From positions 1-55,631 of the forward strand of contig JAQXIP010000020.1 in the NCBI GenBank assembly GCA_029007845.1: a stretch of 55,631 nt of DNA, given 5' to 3'. Position numbers and translations under genes: made by a program. The notes under the pieces were generated by a model. That model searched no databases, was not told the origin of the DNA, and worked only from the letters and a program-made list of their open reading frames with translations. Origin of the DNA: Clostridiales bacterium (GTDB lineage: Bacteria > Bacillota > Clostridia > Lachnospirales > Lachnospiraceae). Positions 1-8,965 of the stretch are shown one piece after another; the first letter of the stretch is position 1; every line of letters starts with the position of its first letter.

Positions 1-10
1 ATTCAACTAC

Positions 11-49
11 ACTTGATATAGAGTGGGTATTAACCACTCTATATCAAGT
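11..49 (-). terminator. Hairpin downstream of the pilin gene, probable transcript end
   Basis: A perfect 16-bp inverted repeat (11-26 with 34-49) encloses a 7-nt loop, 14 bases beyond the pilin stop codon. The stem is AT-rich and no long T tract follows on the minus strand, so it is not a textbook intrinsic terminator. It may instead protect the 3' end of the pilin mRNA. Its position makes it the natural end of the pilus operon. Confidence 0.5.
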
Positions 50-62
50 CAAAAGACTTATA

Positions 63-605
63 TTAGTTTACTCCAACATCTGCTGCACCAAGAGTAGCAG
101 TTCCTTCTTTTAACTGGCTCTCTTTACCACTGGAAATGAAGTAACTATTGTTACCGCTCTTACCTGCATTTTCAAGACTTACAGCAATAACACCATTGTT
201 TCCATACCAGAAATTAATTGTAGGATTATTTCCTAAAGTCTTAGAAGAGAATTTTTTGGATAAATCACCAGCAGAATTAACACCAGCACCAAACAGGGAA
301 GTAAACTCTGAGTCAAGGTTGTATTCAGAATCTGACTGATATGAAGGCTCAACAAAAGTAGTTCTTAAGTTCTGTAATGTTGCACTATTTGGTCCACCAA
401 CAACGTGCTCTTTGGAGATAACAGTCTGCCATGAAGTATAAGCTGTGTCAAGAGTGGATTTGTCTTTGCTTACACGTGATTTCTCAATGTAAGGAATTAC
501 CTGAGAACCAATAACACCTACTAAGATTGCCATGATTGCGATAACGATGATTAACTCTACAAGAGAGAAACCTTTGTTATCCATTGTTTTGATTGTTTTT
601 TTCAT
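63..605 (-). CDS. Type IV pilin-like prepilin
   Basis: This 180-residue protein carries a class III signal. A short charged leader ends at Gly12, then Phe13 starts a hydrophobic helix (FSLVELIIVIAIMAILVGVI) with the conserved Glu at mature position +5. A prepilin peptidase should cleave between Gly12 and Phe13 and N-methylate the Phe; no such peptidase is encoded in this window. The rest is a soluble globular domain rich in Ser, Gly and Asn with no cysteine pair. AAGGAG lies 9 nt before the ATG. It is the last gene of pilB-pilT-pilC-pilin, so it is probably the major subunit. A type II secretion pseudopilin is the alternative, but the neighbouring pilT retraction ATPase favours a pilus. Confidence 0.88.
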   Translation of the reverse strand: MKKTIKTMDNKGFSLVELIIVIAIMAILVGVIGSQVIPYIEKSRVSKDKSTLDTAYTSWQTVISKEHVVGGPNSATLQNLRTTFVEPSYQSDSEYNLDSEFTSLFGAGVNSAGDLSKKFSSKTLGNNPTINFWYGNNGVIAVSLENAGKSGNNSYFISSGKESQLKEGTATLGAADVGVN

Positions 606-713
606 AATGCATTTCTCCTTTACTTATAAAATTTTGTTAATAGTTTATAATCAACCGCCGGTTCTTGGCTCCGGCAGGTCAATCCATGAATAAATGATAG
701 CAGATCATTTCAG

Positions 714-1928
714 TTATACATTGTCTGCTGCTGACATCATGCTAAGCATTGGTAACATAATTGCCAGTACGATCGGCACAACCACGCATGCCATTATGAT
801 GATGATCAAAGGCTCCAGAGCTGCTGTAATGGATTTTGTAGCAGATTCCACTTCCTCTTCAAAATAATCTGCAATCCGGTCCAGCATTCCTTCCAGATTA
901 CCGGTTTCCTCACCGATCTTTGACATCTGGTATACCATCGGTGGAAATACGCCTGATGCTTCCAGTGGAACCGAAAGCGGAATACCCTGTTCTACATCAA
1001 GCCGTGCACTTTTTAATGCACCCTTTATTATGTAATTCGAAACGATCTTTGATAAAATCTCCAATGCATCCACAAGAGTGATACCTGCGGCAAGCAGCGT
1101 ACTCATTGTACGGGAAAACTGTGCGGAAGCCTGCTTTACTATAAGTTTTCCAAAAAGCGGCATCTTTAGCATCAGCCTGCCAAAAAACAGTGCTCCCTGT
1201 TCCGTTCTCTGAAACAGCTTACAAGCCACAACAATTGCAATAATTGCTCCAATCATAACCAGCCAGTAATTTGACATAAAGTCACTGACCGCCATGACAG
1301 CTTTTGTAATTCCAGGCAGTTCCATATTCGCATCCGCAAATGTCTGCGTAAAGCTTGGAACAATCTTTACCATCATAAGGACTACAACTCCAATAATTAC
1401 AATTAACAAAATAATCGGATAAATCATTGCCTGAACGATCAAGCCTTTAATTCTGGCATTTTTCTCAAAATGGGTTGACATTCGGTTAAATGCTACTTCC
1501 AGATTACCAGAAGCCTCGCCGGCACGTACCATGTTGACAAGAATCTCCGGGAAAATATTAGACTGATTATCCATGGCATCTGCAAGACTGTCACCTTTTT
1601 CTACATCCTTACGGACAATCTGCAACGCCTTCTTCAAATTCTTATTCTCCGTCTGGTCAGCCATCATACGCAATGCATCAATAATCGTAACACCCGCATG
1701 GATCAAACTCTCCATCTGACGGCACATAAGACCCAGCGCCTTAGCACTTGCCCCATTTCCGAACGGAAGTTCAATTTCTTTATTCAGGAGGCTGGCTTCC
1801 CCCAGTGAAACAACAACATTCCCCTGCGCCTTCAGCGCTGCTCTTGCTGCTTCCTCGCTGTTTGCCTCCATCGTTCCTTTTCGTTCCTTGCCGTTCTGGG
1901 CAACTACAACATAACTATACTCAGCCAA
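714..1928 (-). CDS. pilC: Type IV pilus inner-membrane platform protein PilC
   Basis: The 404-residue protein has the two repeated T2SSF (GspF/PilC) domains, at about residues 70-195 and 270-395. Each ends in hydrophobic segments, for example around 170-190, 215-240 and 370-395. It forms the membrane platform on which the PilB and PilT ATPases act during pilus extension and retraction. The length matches the family. The start codon is TTG at 1926-1928, giving MAEYSYVVVAQNGKERKG, the usual N-terminus of the family; the nearby upstream ATG is out of frame and the ribosome binding site is weak. It lies between pilT and the pilin gene, with 108 bp and a small GC hairpin before the pilin. Confidence 0.93.
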   Translation of the reverse strand: MAEYSYVVVAQNGKERKGTMEANSEEAARAALKAQGNVVVSLGEASLLNKEIELPFGNGASAKALGLMCRQMESLIHAGVTIIDALRMMADQTENKNLKKALQIVRKDVEKGDSLADAMDNQSNIFPEILVNMVRAGEASGNLEVAFNRMSTHFEKNARIKGLIVQAMIYPIILLIVIIGVVVLMMVKIVPSFTQTFADANMELPGITKAVMAVSDFMSNYWLVMIGAIIAIVVACKLFQRTEQGALFFGRLMLKMPLFGKLIVKQASAQFSRTMSTLLAAGITLVDALEILSKIVSNYIIKGALKSARLDVEQGIPLSVPLEASGVFPPMVYQMSKIGEETGNLEGMLDRIADYFEEEVESATKSITAALEPLIIIIMACVVVPIVLAIMLPMLSMMSAADNV

Positions 1929-2001
1929 ATTATCATCTCACTCTCTTCTATATTATTACATAGAGCCGTATCAGATCTGCGTTTCTATGTTTTCGAACCA
2001 T

Positions 2002-3066
2002 TTACATAAATGCCACTTTCTTGCTCATCTGTTCCTTGTCTACTGCAAAGGCAACTGCCTGTGTCGCATCAATCGTGTGGCGTTTAAACAAGTCGTATAT
2101 ATAATCATCCATCGTCACCATTCCAAGTGCTTTGCTTGTCTGGATAATCGAAGGAATCTGGTGGCTTTTTCCCTCACGAATAAGGTTCTTAATTGCCGGC
2201 GTACCGTGCATTACTTCAAATGCTGCAACCCGCCCATTATGTTCTACAACAGGAATCAGCTGCTGTGAGATAACACATTCAAGAACCGCTGCAAGCTGAA
2301 TACGGATCTGAGCCTGCTGATGTGGCGGAAATACGTCGATAATACGGTCAATCGTCGGCGCCGCGCCGATCGTATGTAAAGTAGAAAATACCAGGTGACC
2401 TGTCTCAGCCGCTGTAATCGCAGAAGAAATTGTCTCTAAGTCTCGCATCTCTCCGACGAGAATCACATCCGGATCTTCACGAAGTGCTGCACGGATTCCA
2501 TTCGCAAAAGACATGGTATCCATTCCAATCTCCCGCTGGTTTACAATCGATTTTTTATGATGATGGGAATACTCAATTGGGTCTTCCATCGTAATAATGT
2601 GTTCGCTGTAATTTGTATTAATAATATCAATCAGTGATGCAAGGGTTGTTGACTTCCCACTTCCGGTTGGTCCGGTTACAAGAACCAGTCCTCTTTTTTT
2701 CTTTGTCAGTTCAATCACTGACTGTGGAACTCCAAGCTTATGAGCATCTGGAATATCGGTACTGATCAGTCGGATAACCGTTCCATAAGTTCCTTTCTGT
2801 TTGAACACATTCACTCGGAACCGTCCATATCCTTCAATCGCATGAGAGAAATCCGATTCTCCCAGTTCGTCTACTTCTTTCTGATGTTTCTCATCAAGAA
2901 GCGGCTTAATCGTCAGCTCGGTATCCTCTGCTGAAAAAGGCTGAAATCCAAGGCTTACCAGTTCTCCGTGTAAACGGATCTTCGGAGACTCACCGGCACT
3001 CACATGCAGATCGGATGCGCCTTTATCATGTGCCATCTCCAATAACTGTTCTATTGCTACATACAT
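2002..3066 (-). CDS. pilT: Twitching motility / pilus retraction ATPase PilT
   Basis: A 354-residue hexameric ATPase of the GspE/PilT family. Walker A is GPTGSGKST at 132-140, followed by an Asp box (MEDPIEY), Walker B (PDVILVGEMRD) and a His box (TGHLVFSTLHT). It lacks the N-terminal MshEN region and the zinc motif of extension ATPases, which identifies it as PilT rather than PilB. It powers disassembly of pilin subunits and pilus retraction, acting under PilC. The gene begins 25 bp after pilB on the same transcript. Its presence suggests that the pilus is dynamic, used for twitching, adhesion or DNA uptake. Confidence 0.95.
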   Translation of the reverse strand: MYVAIEQLLEMAHDKGASDLHVSAGESPKIRLHGELVSLGFQPFSAEDTELTIKPLLDEKHQKEVDELGESDFSHAIEGYGRFRVNVFKQKGTYGTVIRLISTDIPDAHKLGVPQSVIELTKKKRGLVLVTGPTGSGKSTTLASLIDIINTNYSEHIITMEDPIEYSHHHKKSIVNQREIGMDTMSFANGIRAALREDPDVILVGEMRDLETISSAITAAETGHLVFSTLHTIGAAPTIDRIIDVFPPHQQAQIRIQLAAVLECVISQQLIPVVEHNGRVAAFEVMHGTPAIKNLIREGKSHQIPSIIQTSKALGMVTMDDYIYDLFKRHTIDATQAVAFAVDKEQMSKKVAFM

Positions 3067-3091
3067 TCTACCACACCCTGCTTTCTAAGAA

Positions 3092-4828
3092 TTAATCTTC
3101 ATAAGTAATTCTCATCAACTCGTCTACTGTAGTGATTCCCTGAAGTACATACTCTTTCGCTGCCAGCCGGAGTGTCTTCATACCTTCCTTTAACGCCTGC
3201 TTCTCAATCTCATCCGCATTCGCGCCACTGCTGACTAATACTTTCAACGTATGACTCATCGGCATAATCTCATAGACACCAACACGTCCTTTATAGCCTG
3301 TACCACCACAATGCATGCAGTCACTTTTCACTGCTCTGCGGATCCATGCATCTTCTGCATATGCCATACCAAGGATCTCTTTATCTTTGTCATCGGTAAG
3401 TACCTCTCTGCTGCACTTTGGACATACCCTCCGGACAAGTCGTTGTGCAATAACACCAACAACTGCATCTGCAATCAGGTAGGATTCCAATCCCATATCT
3501 TCCAGACGTGTAATCGTACTGGCCGCACTGTTCGTATGCAGAGTACTTACAACCAAGTGACCGGTAATAGAAGCCTGAACCGCAATCTCTGCAGTCTCCT
3601 GATCTCGGATCTCACCGATCATGATGATATCCGGATCCTGTCGCAGGATTGAACGAAGTGCTGCCGCAAACGTCATCCCCGCTTTCGCATTCACCTGAAC
3701 CTGATTAATACCCGCAAGGTTTGCCTCAACCGGATCTTCAACTGTGATAATATTAACATCCTCTGTATTCAGTTCACTCAGTGCTGTATATAAAGTAGTG
3801 GATTTACCACTTCCGGTTGGTCCTGTTACAAGAATAATCCCATTCGGATGAGAAATAATCTTCTCAAATTTTTCCAAGTCTTCCGGTTGGAGTCCCAAGT
3901 CTTTTTTATCACGCGTCAATCCCTTCTTCTGGGTAAGACGCATTACAATCTTTTCTCCCTCTACCGTCGGTAGAATTGATACACGGATATCATATTCTAA
4001 GCGGTCAACCACAGTGGCAATTCGTCCGTCCTGTGGTTTTCTCTTTTCAGAGATATCCATTCCGCCTATAATCTTGATACGGGCTGATATTGCCGACAGA
4101 AGAGAAATATCATTTCTCATCGTCTCATGCAGCACACCATCAATTCGGTAACGTACCCGCATCTTGTCCTCATTTGGTTCAATATGTATATCACTGGCTC
4201 TCTGTCTAACACCCTGTTCGATAATCTGATTTACAATACGAACAACCGGAGCCTGATCAACATCGTCATTATTTGCCTGTTCTGCTTCTTTTCTCTTTGC
4301 AAGCTTTTCTTCCTGTTCTTTTGTAAATTCCGCCACAACCTTCTGTGTCGCTGAATTTCCATAGTACCGGTCCAGAGCATTACGCACATCCGATGCAGTC
4401 GCTACTACAACTTCAATCTGATATCCCGTTACAATTGCCAGATCATCCACTGCCATAATATCAAGCGGATCGCTCATGGCAACACGGAGGATGTTCGGAT
4501 TCACAACATTAAACTCAAACGGCATCATGTTGTTCTTACGAAGGATTGCCTCATCAGCTACCTTCAGCACTTCCGGCGGAATCTTAAGTCCAGCAAGGTT
4601 GACACCTTCATATCCAAGCTGTCTCTGGAGTGCTTTTGCAATATCCTGTTCTGTTATAAAACCTAATTCAATTAAGGAAGCACCAAGCTTATTCCCTGGT
4701 TTCTTTTCCTTCTGATAAGTCAGCGCCTGTTCAATCTGTTCTTCGGTAACAATCCCTGCATCTTTCAGAATGTCACCCAGACGTTTTTTGCGTCGGCTGT
4801 ATCCGCCTCCATCAAACTTAATTGCCAT
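3092..4828 (-). CDS. pilB: Type IV pilus extension ATPase PilB
   Basis: A 578-residue GspE-family ATPase. Residues 15-155 form the MshEN/T2SSE N-terminal region, which in some homologues binds cyclic di-GMP. The ATPase core has Walker A GPTGSGKST at 336-344, Walker B PDIIMIGEIRD near 398-408, and a tetracysteine zinc site (C468, C471, C503, C506) typical of PilB and GspE. It drives pilin polymerisation. It is the first gene of the pilus operon, and its ATG lies 62 bp downstream of the promoter at 4891-4919. The ribosome binding site is GGGGAC. No pilM/N/O/Q or prepilin peptidase gene is nearby, so the rest of the machine must lie elsewhere. Confidence 0.95.
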   Translation of the reverse strand: MAIKFDGGGYSRRKKRLGDILKDAGIVTEEQIEQALTYQKEKKPGNKLGASLIELGFITEQDIAKALQRQLGYEGVNLAGLKIPPEVLKVADEAILRKNNMMPFEFNVVNPNILRVAMSDPLDIMAVDDLAIVTGYQIEVVVATASDVRNALDRYYGNSATQKVVAEFTKEQEEKLAKRKEAEQANNDDVDQAPVVRIVNQIIEQGVRQRASDIHIEPNEDKMRVRYRIDGVLHETMRNDISLLSAISARIKIIGGMDISEKRKPQDGRIATVVDRLEYDIRVSILPTVEGEKIVMRLTQKKGLTRDKKDLGLQPEDLEKFEKIISHPNGIILVTGPTGSGKSTTLYTALSELNTEDVNIITVEDPVEANLAGINQVQVNAKAGMTFAAALRSILRQDPDIIMIGEIRDQETAEIAVQASITGHLVVSTLHTNSAASTITRLEDMGLESYLIADAVVGVIAQRLVRRVCPKCSREVLTDDKDKEILGMAYAEDAWIRRAVKSDCMHCGGTGYKGRVGVYEIMPMSHTLKVLVSSGANADEIEKQALKEGMKTLRLAAKEYVLQGITTVDELMRITYED

Positions 4829-4890
4829 AACAACAGTCCCCGTTCAGTCAATTATCATCATCGTGTTCATAATTTATTCACATTTTCTTT

Positions 4891-4919
4891 ATTATACACA
4901 CAAACTTAAAAAAATGCAA
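4891..4919 (-). promoter_or_regulatory. Sigma-A promoter of the pilus operon
   Basis: The minus strand carries TTGCAT (4914-4919), a 17-bp spacer and TATAAT (4891-4896), preceded by a TGTG extension. Transcription should start near 4884, leaving a leader of about 55 nt before the pilB ATG. The leader shows no cyclic di-GMP riboswitch core. The rest of the 4829-5156 gap is AT-rich and holds only the inverted repeat at 5100-5143. Confidence 0.8.
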
Positions 4920-5099
4920 CATTTTATTTCACTTTTTTTCATAAAATCTATTTATTTTTTACTTTTGTTTTACACACACTGGTAATTACACCCAAAAGTG
5001 AGGATGATGCACCTTATTTTTTGGACATTTTCCTTAAATTGAACTTTCACCTATACAAATTGCACAAATGGCAATCTACCAAATTTATCTGAGTTATGC

Positions 5100-5143
5100 C
5101 ATAGGTAAAATGATAAAAAGTACCTAATCGCATTTTACCTATG
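5100..5143 (-). terminator. 13-bp perfect inverted repeat after spoIVA
   Basis: CATAGGTAAAATG (5100-5112) is exactly reverse-complemented by CATTTTACCTATG (5131-5143), with an 18-nt loop, 13 bases after the spoIVA stop codon. No T tract follows. It is either a factor-independent 3' end of weak type or an operator facing the pilB promoter region. I cannot choose between these from sequence alone. Confidence 0.4.
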
Positions 5144-5156
5144 ACTTCCTTACTTG

Positions 5157-6647
5157 TCAGATAATAAAGCAGACTAGTCCTCCGTTGTTCTCATTTACTA
5201 CTTTCTGAATCGCTTCCTGCAGTTTTATCTGGCTTTCCTCTGTCAGATTATGAACCTTGTTGTTAAGCCCCTCGTCAATCAGCTGTTTTACTGTCTTGCC
5301 GTATATGTTCACATCCCAGATTCCTTTTTCATTCTCCTTCGACTCTTTTTCAATAAATGCTTTCAGATCATTCGCCTGTTCCTCACTTCCCGCAAGGGGT
5401 GCTATCTCCATCTCAATATTTGCCTTAATCATATGGATGGAAGGAGCAGACGCTTTGATTTTTACGCCATATTTCCCACCGTGCTTTACAACCTTTGGTG
5501 TCTCTATCGTAATCTCATCAAAAGAAGGTGTCACTACGCCATATCCCCGTGCACGGACATCATAGCATGCATCGGCTACTTTCTGGTATTCTTCTTTTTT
5601 TCCTGACATCTCTTTTAATGTACGAATAAGATCATATTCATTTTCCATATTCTGTCCAGTCATGTTACTTAACTGCTGATAATAGGCAGCTTCCTTAAAT
5701 TCCGCCAGAATTTTTATGACTCCATTCGAACGGTCAATCGAGTCATAACGGCATCCCTTGAGCATATTGTCGTCTTCCTCCGGAAAACAGAGTGTCTCTT
5801 TTGTGGCATCCCGCATTCTGTGAAACCGTTCCATAATTTCTTTGATCTGTTTTAGAACACTAGCTTTCTCCGGCAGTTCTGCAGAAAGCATCTCAAACCA
5901 CTTTGGACAGTTCCATTCAATCTGGGTAACCGGAAAGGTATCCAGTACCGACTCCATAATCTTTTGTATATCCTCTTTTTTCAACTGTTCACAGTTCACC
6001 GGAATAACCGGAATCTCATACTCCATTTCTAGTTTTTCTGCAAGCGACTGCGTCTCAGGGGCATACGGTCTGGCAGAATTAAGAAGTATGACAAACGGCT
6101 TGCCCAGTTCCTTCAGTTCATTTACGGTATGTTTCTCCGGTTCCTCATAACTGGCTCTTTGAAGTTCTCCAAAGCTCCCATCGGTTGTTACTACAATTCC
6201 AATGGTTGAATGTTCCCGGATTACTTTTCCGGTTCCAATCTCTGCCGCCTTGCGAAACGGGATCTCTTTTTCATCCCACGGTGTCCGTACCATCCTCTCT
6301 GTTCCATTTTCTTCATGCCCTGCCGCACCGTCAACCATATAGCCTACACAGTCAATCAGACGGATCTTAACCTTTGATGAATCAGACAGCCGAACCTGTG
6401 CCGCTTCCTTTGGTATAAACTTCGGCTCCGTTGTCATAATGGTCTTTCCTGCCGCACTCTGTGGGAGTTCATCAATTGCACGTTCTTTCATATGTACATC
6501 CTCAATATTGGGAATGACAAGCAAGTCCATAAATCGCTTAATAAAAGTGGATTTCCCTGTGCGCACCGGGCCAACCACACCAACATAGATCTCACCATTC
6601 GTTCTCGATTTGATATCTTCATATACATCCAGCTTCTTATTGTCCAT
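5157..6647 (-). CDS. spoIVA: Stage IV sporulation protein A, spore coat morphogenetic ATPase
   Basis: The 496-residue product matches the usual SpoIVA length of about 492. It opens with the characteristic MDNKKLDVYEDIKSRTNGEI and Walker A GPVRTGKST at 26-34. SpoIVA is made in the mother cell and polymerises in an ATP-dependent way on the outer forespore membrane, forming the basement layer for the spore coat and being needed for cortex formation. The C-terminal segment that contacts the forespore surface is intact. The gene has a strong GGAGGGG ribosome binding site and its own upstream region with a palindrome. It shows that the organism can sporulate. In Bacillus subtilis the gene is controlled by sigma-E. 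Confidence 0.97.
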   Translation of the reverse strand: MDNKKLDVYEDIKSRTNGEIYVGVVGPVRTGKSTFIKRFMDLLVIPNIEDVHMKERAIDELPQSAAGKTIMTTEPKFIPKEAAQVRLSDSSKVKIRLIDCVGYMVDGAAGHEENGTERMVRTPWDEKEIPFRKAAEIGTGKVIREHSTIGIVVTTDGSFGELQRASYEEPEKHTVNELKELGKPFVILLNSARPYAPETQSLAEKLEMEYEIPVIPVNCEQLKKEDIQKIMESVLDTFPVTQIEWNCPKWFEMLSAELPEKASVLKQIKEIMERFHRMRDATKETLCFPEEDDNMLKGCRYDSIDRSNGVIKILAEFKEAAYYQQLSNMTGQNMENEYDLIRTLKEMSGKKEEYQKVADACYDVRARGYGVVTPSFDEITIETPKVVKHGGKYGVKIKASAPSIHMIKANIEMEIAPLAGSEEQANDLKAFIEKESKENEKGIWDVNIYGKTVKQLIDEGLNNKVHNLTEESQIKLQEAIQKVVNENNGGLVCFII

Positions 6648-6661
6648 AAAAAAATCCCCTC

Positions 6662-6682
6662 CATATAATGTTACATTATATG
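6662..6682 (-). promoter_or_regulatory. Palindrome in the spoIVA leader, possible sigma-E -10 region
   Basis: CATATAATG, TTA, CATTATATG is a perfect 9+3+9 palindrome directly before the spoIVA ribosome binding site. Read on the minus strand, its upstream half gives CATATAAT, one base from the sigma-E -10 consensus. A weak match to the sigma-E -35 (GTTCTATT) lies 14 bases further upstream. It could be the promoter, an operator or a short mRNA hairpin. Confidence 0.4.
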
Positions 6683-6707
6683 ACCGGGGATTTTAGAATA
6701 GAACTAT

Positions 6708-7937
6708 CTAGAAAACTTCCTGAATCAGGAATGCAATTGTCATTCCCTGTCCATCGATGTCACCAAGCAGCAACAGATAAACCGGAAGAAGCCAGAACAG
6801 CCACGGAACCTTTTTAAGTTTTCCCTTTAGGGACTCAACTACTGCAAGCATAGCAGAATCCTGCATTCCGATCAACGCAAAGATGGTTAGAAGCTGCACA
6901 AATAACAGTCTGACCAGATTCCATCCATAGTCTGAACCAAAGATAAACAATGGAATAATCAGACAGGCACAGCATGGAAACAAGGCAGCCAGTCCTTTTT
7001 TGGTACTGTTTTTTATATACTGGCTCCACATCCATACAAGGAACACGGCCAATGGAATACACAACGCAAGAGAGACCGCAAATATTTCATAATCGGTCTG
7101 TGTCATGCTCCGATATTTAAACCATTCCTTTATTCCTGCAAAATAATCTGTACTGACCGCGCATAGCGCTTTTTTCAGCGAAACCTCATCCCACACCAGG
7201 TTAATCGAGGTACGTTCCGTCAGTCCCTTATAAAATAAAATTGCATCTTTCTGACTGCTCTTTAAAAAGAAACGAAGCACAACAGACAGAAGCAAAGCAC
7301 CGATTCCTGTTCCGTAAAAGAGCTTTCTTACTCCCGTTTTCGTCTCTTTCTGAAGCTGATAGTACCACAAAACAAGCACTGCCGGTAGATAAACAAGCAT
7401 ATACCGCTCATCAATCAGTATTGCAAGAACGGTAACTACAGGCTGCAATGGGTATGCTTTTTTCTTATATAAGCAAAACATGCTTATCAGAAAACAGAAT
7501 ACAAGGAACACTTCCTGGTTTCCGAACATCTCCATCCCGGTAAAAACCGTTACGGAGCAAGGAGCAAGACAACAGATAGAGCCAAGATATACCATAATCA
7601 GCTCATTTTCTTTTTTCCGGCTCCGCACAACTTCTCCGAGAAAAAAGAGAAAAAAGCCTAGTACAACTGCTAATATACAGCCATACAGAATATAAAACGT
7701 CTTTTCCGACAGATTTCCAAATACCGTAGTTACAATCGTGCCAATCAGCCCCTTTGCAAGAAACCCGTCTTCAAAATAACTGATAAAATAAGGGTACAGG
7801 TTATACGGCTCTAAAGGGAGGCTTCTCGCCCGAAACATCACCATGCTGAGCAGACATAAGCAGCCAAAAATGATCTCATATTGGTATGGAAACTCAAATT
7901 TAGCTGCCTTTTTCATCTTAGTTTTCCATTCTGACAT
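6708..7937 (-). CDS. Polytopic membrane protein of unknown function
   Basis: I do not recognise a family for this 409-residue protein. It is very hydrophobic, with roughly ten membrane segments (for example near residues 20-38, 80-105, 120-150, 165-200, 280-305, 325-345 and 380-400) separated by short basic loops. A few Tyr/Pro-rich motifs near residues 38-52 (SLPLEPYNLYPYFISYF) resemble membrane glycosyltransferase-like or EpsG-like proteins, but that is only an impression. GGAGGTG precedes the ATG. It follows gpsA by 17 bp and precedes spoIVA by 60 bp, so it ends the housekeeping run. A link to sporulation or envelope polymers is possible but unproven. Confidence 0.7.
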   Translation of the reverse strand: MSEWKTKMKKAAKFEFPYQYEIIFGCLCLLSMVMFRARSLPLEPYNLYPYFISYFEDGFLAKGLIGTIVTTVFGNLSEKTFYILYGCILAVVLGFFLFFLGEVVRSRKKENELIMVYLGSICCLAPCSVTVFTGMEMFGNQEVFLVFCFLISMFCLYKKKAYPLQPVVTVLAILIDERYMLVYLPAVLVLWYYQLQKETKTGVRKLFYGTGIGALLLSVVLRFFLKSSQKDAILFYKGLTERTSINLVWDEVSLKKALCAVSTDYFAGIKEWFKYRSMTQTDYEIFAVSLALCIPLAVFLVWMWSQYIKNSTKKGLAALFPCCACLIIPLFIFGSDYGWNLVRLLFVQLLTIFALIGMQDSAMLAVVESLKGKLKKVPWLFWLLPVYLLLLGDIDGQGMTIAFLIQEVF

Positions 7938-7954
7938 ACGAATGCACCTCCATT

Positions 7955-8965
7955 TTATTCATCCCAGCTTAAACTCGTATACTCAGATGTCCGTTCGCGA
8001 AGAAGCAGCTCGGTCGTTGCTTCTTTTGCCGACTGATCCTCAAATAAAACTTTATTAATCTGTTCTACAATTGGCATAGATACCTGATATTTTTTTGCCA
8101 GTTCATAAGCTGCCTTTGCAGAATAGACACCTTCGACAACCTGCTTCACCTCTGCCATAGCTTCCTTCATCGTCATGCCCTTCCCCATGAAGTAGCCCGC
8201 ATTATGATTACGGCTGTGCTTACTGGTACAAGTTACAATCAGATCCCCGATACCGGATAATCCGGCAAAGGTCTCAAGCTCGCCCCCCATGGCAAGGCCA
8301 AGGCGGCAGATCTCTGCAAGCCCCCGCGTCATCAGCGCAGCCTTTGTATTATCTCCGTAGCCAAGACCGTCTACAATACCTGCTGCCAGTGCAATGACAT
8401 TTTTCAGAGCTGCACCAACTTCAATCCCAATCATATCAGGACTTATGTATACACGGAATACTTCATTCATAAAAGCATCCTGGACAAACATTGCTGTTTT
8501 CTTTGTCTTCGCTCCCACTACAACCGTAGTTGGAATGCCACGACTGACTTCCTCTGCGTGGCTCGGACCGGATAAAACTGCAATATCTCTTCCCGGAAGT
8601 TCTTCTTCCATAATCTGGGACATCGTAAGAAGTGTGTTTTCCTCGATTCCCTTCGCTACGTTGACAAGAATCTGGTTTTCCGGAAGATAAGCTGCCGCCT
8701 GTCTGGACGTACTTCTCACATAAGGAGACGCTACTGACATTACAACAAGCTCTTTATTCTGGCAGGCATCCGCAAGATCTCCGGTGATCGTGATATTCTC
8801 CGGTAGAATCACACCCGGAAGACGGTCTTTGTGTTCCCTGTACTTTGACAGTATTTCCACTTCTGCTTCCACAGCAGACCAGATTGTCACATCATGTCCA
8901 TTATGTGCCAGTACAACCGCCAGTGCGGTTCCCCAGCTTCCTGCACCTAACAAACTTACTTTCAT
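7955..8965 (-). CDS. gpsA: NAD(P)H-dependent glycerol-3-phosphate dehydrogenase
   Basis: GpsA reduces dihydroxyacetone phosphate to sn-glycerol 3-phosphate, the backbone for phospholipids. The 336-residue protein has an N-terminal Rossmann fold with GAGSWGTALA at 7-16 and the substrate-domain segment around residues 185-220 (ALKNVIALAAGIVDGLGYGD), which carries the catalytic Lys. Length and motif order are typical. The start codon directly abuts the plsY stop (TAA-ATG), with AAGGAGGAG upstream, so the two are translationally coupled. The pairing is functional, because PlsY uses the product of GpsA. Confidence 0.97.
   Translation of the reverse strand: MKVSLLGAGSWGTALAVVLAHNGHDVTIWSAVEAEVEILSKYREHKDRLPGVILPENITITGDLADACQNKELVVMSVASPYVRSTSRQAAAYLPENQILVNVAKGIEENTLLTMSQIMEEELPGRDIAVLSGPSHAEEVSRGIPTTVVVGAKTKKTAMFVQDAFMNEVFRVYISPDMIGIEVGAALKNVIALAAGIVDGLGYGDNTKAALMTRGLAEICRLGLAMGGELETFAGLSGIGDLIVTCTSKHSRNHNAGYFMGKGMTMKEAMAEVKQVVEGVYSAKAAYELAKKYQVSMPIVEQINKVLFEDQSAKEATTELLLRERTSEYTSLSWDE

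Noticed and set aside
606-713. Possible cyclic di-GMP riboswitch or terminator between pilC and the pilin gene
   Set aside because: Only a 7-bp bulged hairpin (655-679) is present. The conserved core segments of GEMM-I or GEMM-II aptamers are not seen, and no T tract follows.
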